DNA of 22,191 nt. Origin: a virus. Shown in pieces: positions 20,535-22,191 of this stretch. The position numbers and the translations under genes are program-made. The notes below the pieces were generated by a model. That model ran no database searches and was not told the DNA's origin. It was given only the letters and a program-made list of their open reading frames with translations. The stretch is from positions 1 through 22,191 of the IMG/VR virus record IMGVR_UViG_3300035034_001963; one strand, 5' to 3'. Positions within the stretch are counted from its first letter, which is position 1. The number at the start of each line of letters is the position of its first letter.

Positions 20535-21233
20535 ATGCCCGAACCTACAGAGATTGAACCTATCGCCGGAGATGAATTCTTCGCCGAAGGGCTGGCCACC
20601 GAATCAGGCAACAACACCACGCAGAAGATCGTCGAGACCTTCAACTCGGTACGCGATTCCGAGGAGAAGATTGAGCAAGTCAAAGCTGTGCTTGAAGGCC
20701 TCGAAGCGGTCGTCAACAAAGCAAAGACCGTGACCTTCCCTGCATTGCTGCAGGAGCTTGGTACCGAGATTTGGCGCGACCCGGTTAGCGGCATTGCCGT
20801 TGAACTGGTGACAGCTGTGAACTCCAAACTACCCAAGGAAATCGCCAAGCGCAATGCGGTGCTGGACGCTCTGCGACCGATCGGCGTCGAGGAAATCATG
20901 GCCGAGGAATTCACGGTCACCTTCTCGCCCAACGACCGTCGGGCGCATATCGTGCGCGCCTTGTTGGGCTTGACTCCTCCACCTGTCCTGGAGGACGATG
21001 AGCCCGATCAGAGGCTCACCAATCTTGAGAATGAGTTGATCTGCAACTTGCGAGATGAACTTGGCCTCAGCCAGACGGACCTTCCTGCCGAGGAGAAGCT
21101 TGGCGTGCACGCAGCCCGGTTGGGTGCATGGTTGCGCGAGAAGATCGCCAAGGGTTTCGGCTCTGCGATCAGCGACGCTGGTATCTGGCACGGCAAGCAC
21201 GCCAAGCTGGTAGTTCCGAAGGAGAAGAAGTGA
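20535..21233 (+). CDS. Hypothetical protein (232 aa), probable replication/recombination module
   Basis: The start ATG has CAAGGAGACGAA before it. The product has an acidic N-terminus (MPEPTEIEPIAGDEFFAEG), a helical and coiled region (NSVRDSEEKIEQVKAVLEGL, VNKAKTVTFPALLQELG), a middle part with IAKRNAVLDALRPIGVEEIM and EFTVTFSPNDRRAHIVRAL, and a helical C-terminal part. No catalytic motif is visible. It is paired with the preceding gene, separated only by the hairpin, so a shared process is likely. I do not recognise the family. Confidence 0.68.
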   Translation: MPEPTEIEPIAGDEFFAEGLATESGNNTTQKIVETFNSVRDSEEKIEQVKAVLEGLEAVVNKAKTVTFPALLQELGTEIWRDPVSGIAVELVTAVNSKLPKEIAKRNAVLDALRPIGVEEIMAEEFTVTFSPNDRRAHIVRALLGLTPPPVLEDDEPDQRLTNLENELICNLRDELGLSQTDLPAEEKLGVHAARLGAWLREKIAKGFGSAISDAGIWHGKHAKLVVPKEKK

Positions 21234-21535
21234 TGACTGTAGGTGAAACCAGAATCACACTGCGCATGTGGCACAAGGACATTGCCGGCCAGAAACCTGC
21301 GGATTTCAATCGGGGTAAACTCGTCGGAACTCGTTGGTTTCACCCCAAGACCGGGGGGCTCTACTTCGTCGAAGGTTTCAGCTTCGACGGTGAGAGGGAA
21401 CGCTGGATGATCTTGTATCGCAAGGAAAAGACCGACGATTGCGACAATTTGGATGATACCGACTTTCCCTTTGCGCACTTGCCGGAGGACTTCTTCCGAG
21501 AAGGTCGCTTCCTCCAAGTCATGAAAGGGACGTGA
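21233..21535 (+). CDS. Hypothetical protein (100 aa)
   Basis: The ATG at 21233 overlaps the TGA of the preceding gene (TGATG), with AAGGAG upstream. The frame is open further upstream inside that gene, but there is no ribosome site there. The product is beta-rich (TRITLRMWHKDIAG, RGKLVGTRWFHPKTGGLYFV, ERERWMILYRKEK), followed by an acidic part (TDDCDNLDDTDFPF). It looks like a small single-domain protein, perhaps of SH3-like build. The family is not recognised. Confidence 0.65.
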   Translation: MTVGETRITLRMWHKDIAGQKPADFNRGKLVGTRWFHPKTGGLYFVEGFSFDGERERWMILYRKEKTDDCDNLDDTDFPFAHLPEDFFREGRFLQVMKGT

Positions 21536-21536
21536 C

Positions 21537-21863
21537 ATGCCAGACATCAACCACAAGTTCGCTACCCATGTCACGTCCATCGCCTTCAACCTCTCCCTGA
21601 CCAAGAACATGGTCGTCACGCTGACCGACATTGCTTCTTGCAACCAAGTCCAGCGCAACACTTTCCGCGCATTGGGGATGCCTTGCAACTTCGTAAGTGG
21701 ACTTCGCGGCCTGCTGGAGCGTGGACTCGTATTCTCGCCGGATCCTGAATGGCCCGGAAAGTGCGAGTTGACCGAAGCAGGCACTGCGGTCTTCGCTCTA
21801 CTCCAGATGGCTGGGATCGTGCAACAGATCGAGACCAAAGTCGCAGAGAGGAGTGTAGCATAA
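21537..21863 (+). CDS. Small winged-helix-like protein
   Basis: The 108-residue product starts at an ATG with AAAGGG seven bases upstream, one base after the previous stop. The first half is helical (MPDINHKFATHVTSIAFNLS, MVVTLTDIASCNQVQ). It continues CNFVSGLRGLLERGLVFSPD, then GKCELTEAGTAVFALLQMAG, which resembles the recognition helix, wing and last helix of MarR-like winged-helix proteins ('GL..L..RGLV......LTEAG..V'). It could be a small transcription regulator. The TAA overlaps the next ATG (TAATG). DNA-binding is an inference from this pattern only. Confidence 0.6.
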   Translation: MPDINHKFATHVTSIAFNLSLTKNMVVTLTDIASCNQVQRNTFRALGMPCNFVSGLRGLLERGLVFSPDPEWPGKCELTEAGTAVFALLQMAGIVQQIETKVAERSVA

Positions 21864-22191
21864 TGTTGACCTCTCAACCACTCGACCGCCACGGCGACTG
21901 GATCATGACGTTCACCGGCAGAGCCTTCTGGCCAATGGACCCGCGTCCGGAGGACGTCGACGTCAGAGACATCTGCCATGCCCTGTCGCTGGAAACCCGC
22001 TACGGGGGGCATTGCTCTCACCATTACTCGGTGGCTCAGCATACTGTGCTGCTTCACAACTACGTCGAATCTCTCGGCAAATACCGCACCGGGTTCTTGA
22101 AGTACGTCCTTTTGCACGATGCAGCCGAAGCTTACATCAAAGATATTCCGCGTCCCTTGAAAGCCTTCTTGCCAGACTACGGCAACATCGA
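21863..22191 (+). CDS. HD-domain phosphohydrolase (partial)
   Basis: The ORF starts at the ATG overlapping the previous TAA and is cut by the right edge after 109 codons. It has GDWIMTFTGRAFWPMDPRPE, VDVRDICHALSLETRYGGH, HHYSVAQHTVLL (His60), LLHDAAEAYIKDIPRPLK (His85-Asp86, Glu89). This is the HD-domain signature of phage phosphohydrolases related to YfbR-type 5'-nucleotidases. Phage relatives act on (d)NMPs or dNTPs; one branch, DatZ, removes dATP in phages with 2-aminopurine-type genomes. The substrate of this copy cannot be told from the sequence seen. It probably belongs to a nucleotide-metabolism module continuing to the right. Confidence 0.85.
   Translation, partial: MLTSQPLDRHGDWIMTFTGRAFWPMDPRPEDVDVRDICHALSLETRYGGHCSHHYSVAQHTVLLHNYVESLGKYRTGFLKYVLLHDAAEAYIKDIPRPLKAFLPDYGNI

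Noticed and set aside
21008-22117. Long minus-strand ORF (369 codons) covering the last four rightward genes
   Set aside because: It runs antisense to the HD phosphohydrolase and its coupled neighbours; composition and lack of motifs mark it as a shadow.

Overview
The window is a contiguous piece of a tailed-phage genome (about 22 kb, mid-50s % GC by eye). It carries a siphovirus-type head-tail module of the lambda general plan: TerS/TerL, DUF1073-type portal, prohead protease/scaffold, gpD-like decoration protein, gpE-like major capsid protein, head-tail connectors, tail tube protein, and a G/GT-type tail assembly chaperone with a -1 frameshift signal. Protein style suggests a proteobacterial, perhaps alphaproteobacterial, host, but the sequence does not prove this. 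I see no integrase, immunity repressor, rRNA, tRNA or IS element, so nothing in the window argues for a temperate lifestyle.

Layout. Positions 1 to about 15,065 are read leftward (minus strand) as one tightly packed cluster. In transcription order it holds an HTH-like small protein, a VRR-NUC-type nuclease, a NusG/RfaH-like antiterminator, TerS, TerL, portal fused to a zeta-like kinase, a DUF3626-like protein, protease/scaffold, decoration protein, major capsid protein, four head-completion proteins, two small proteins, an HK97 gp10-like protein, tail terminator, tail tube, and the chaperone pair that runs off the left edge. Positions 15,630 to 22,191 are read rightward and hold mainly small uncharacterised early-type genes, many linked by ATGA or TAATG stop/start overlaps. 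These include a GHKL-like ATPase, a possible ssDNA-associated protein and an HD phosphohydrolase cut by the right edge.

Between the two arms (about 15,066-15,629) is a non-coding divergent control region. It contains eleven copies of a 10-bp element (ATTGGCAACC or a one-base variant). Two 86-bp arms (15095-15180 and 15389-15474) are inverted copies of each other with identical element order and spacing. Each arm contains an outward-facing promoter-like pair (TTGCTA-N18-TTTTAT) followed by a stem-loop at the expected start of the transcript. The leftward and rightward transcription units therefore seem to be controlled by one mirrored device. Since the leftward unit encodes a NusG paralogue, a link to antitermination is possible but untested.

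Other points: the portal protein is fused to a zeta-toxin-like P-loop domain. The portal and the next protein share a DAQARxPxG...GGQF linker in front of their C-terminal domains. The frameshift signal has a GGGAAAC slippery site, an 8-nt spacer and a 9-bp stem. The GHKL-like protein has its motifs in a permuted order.
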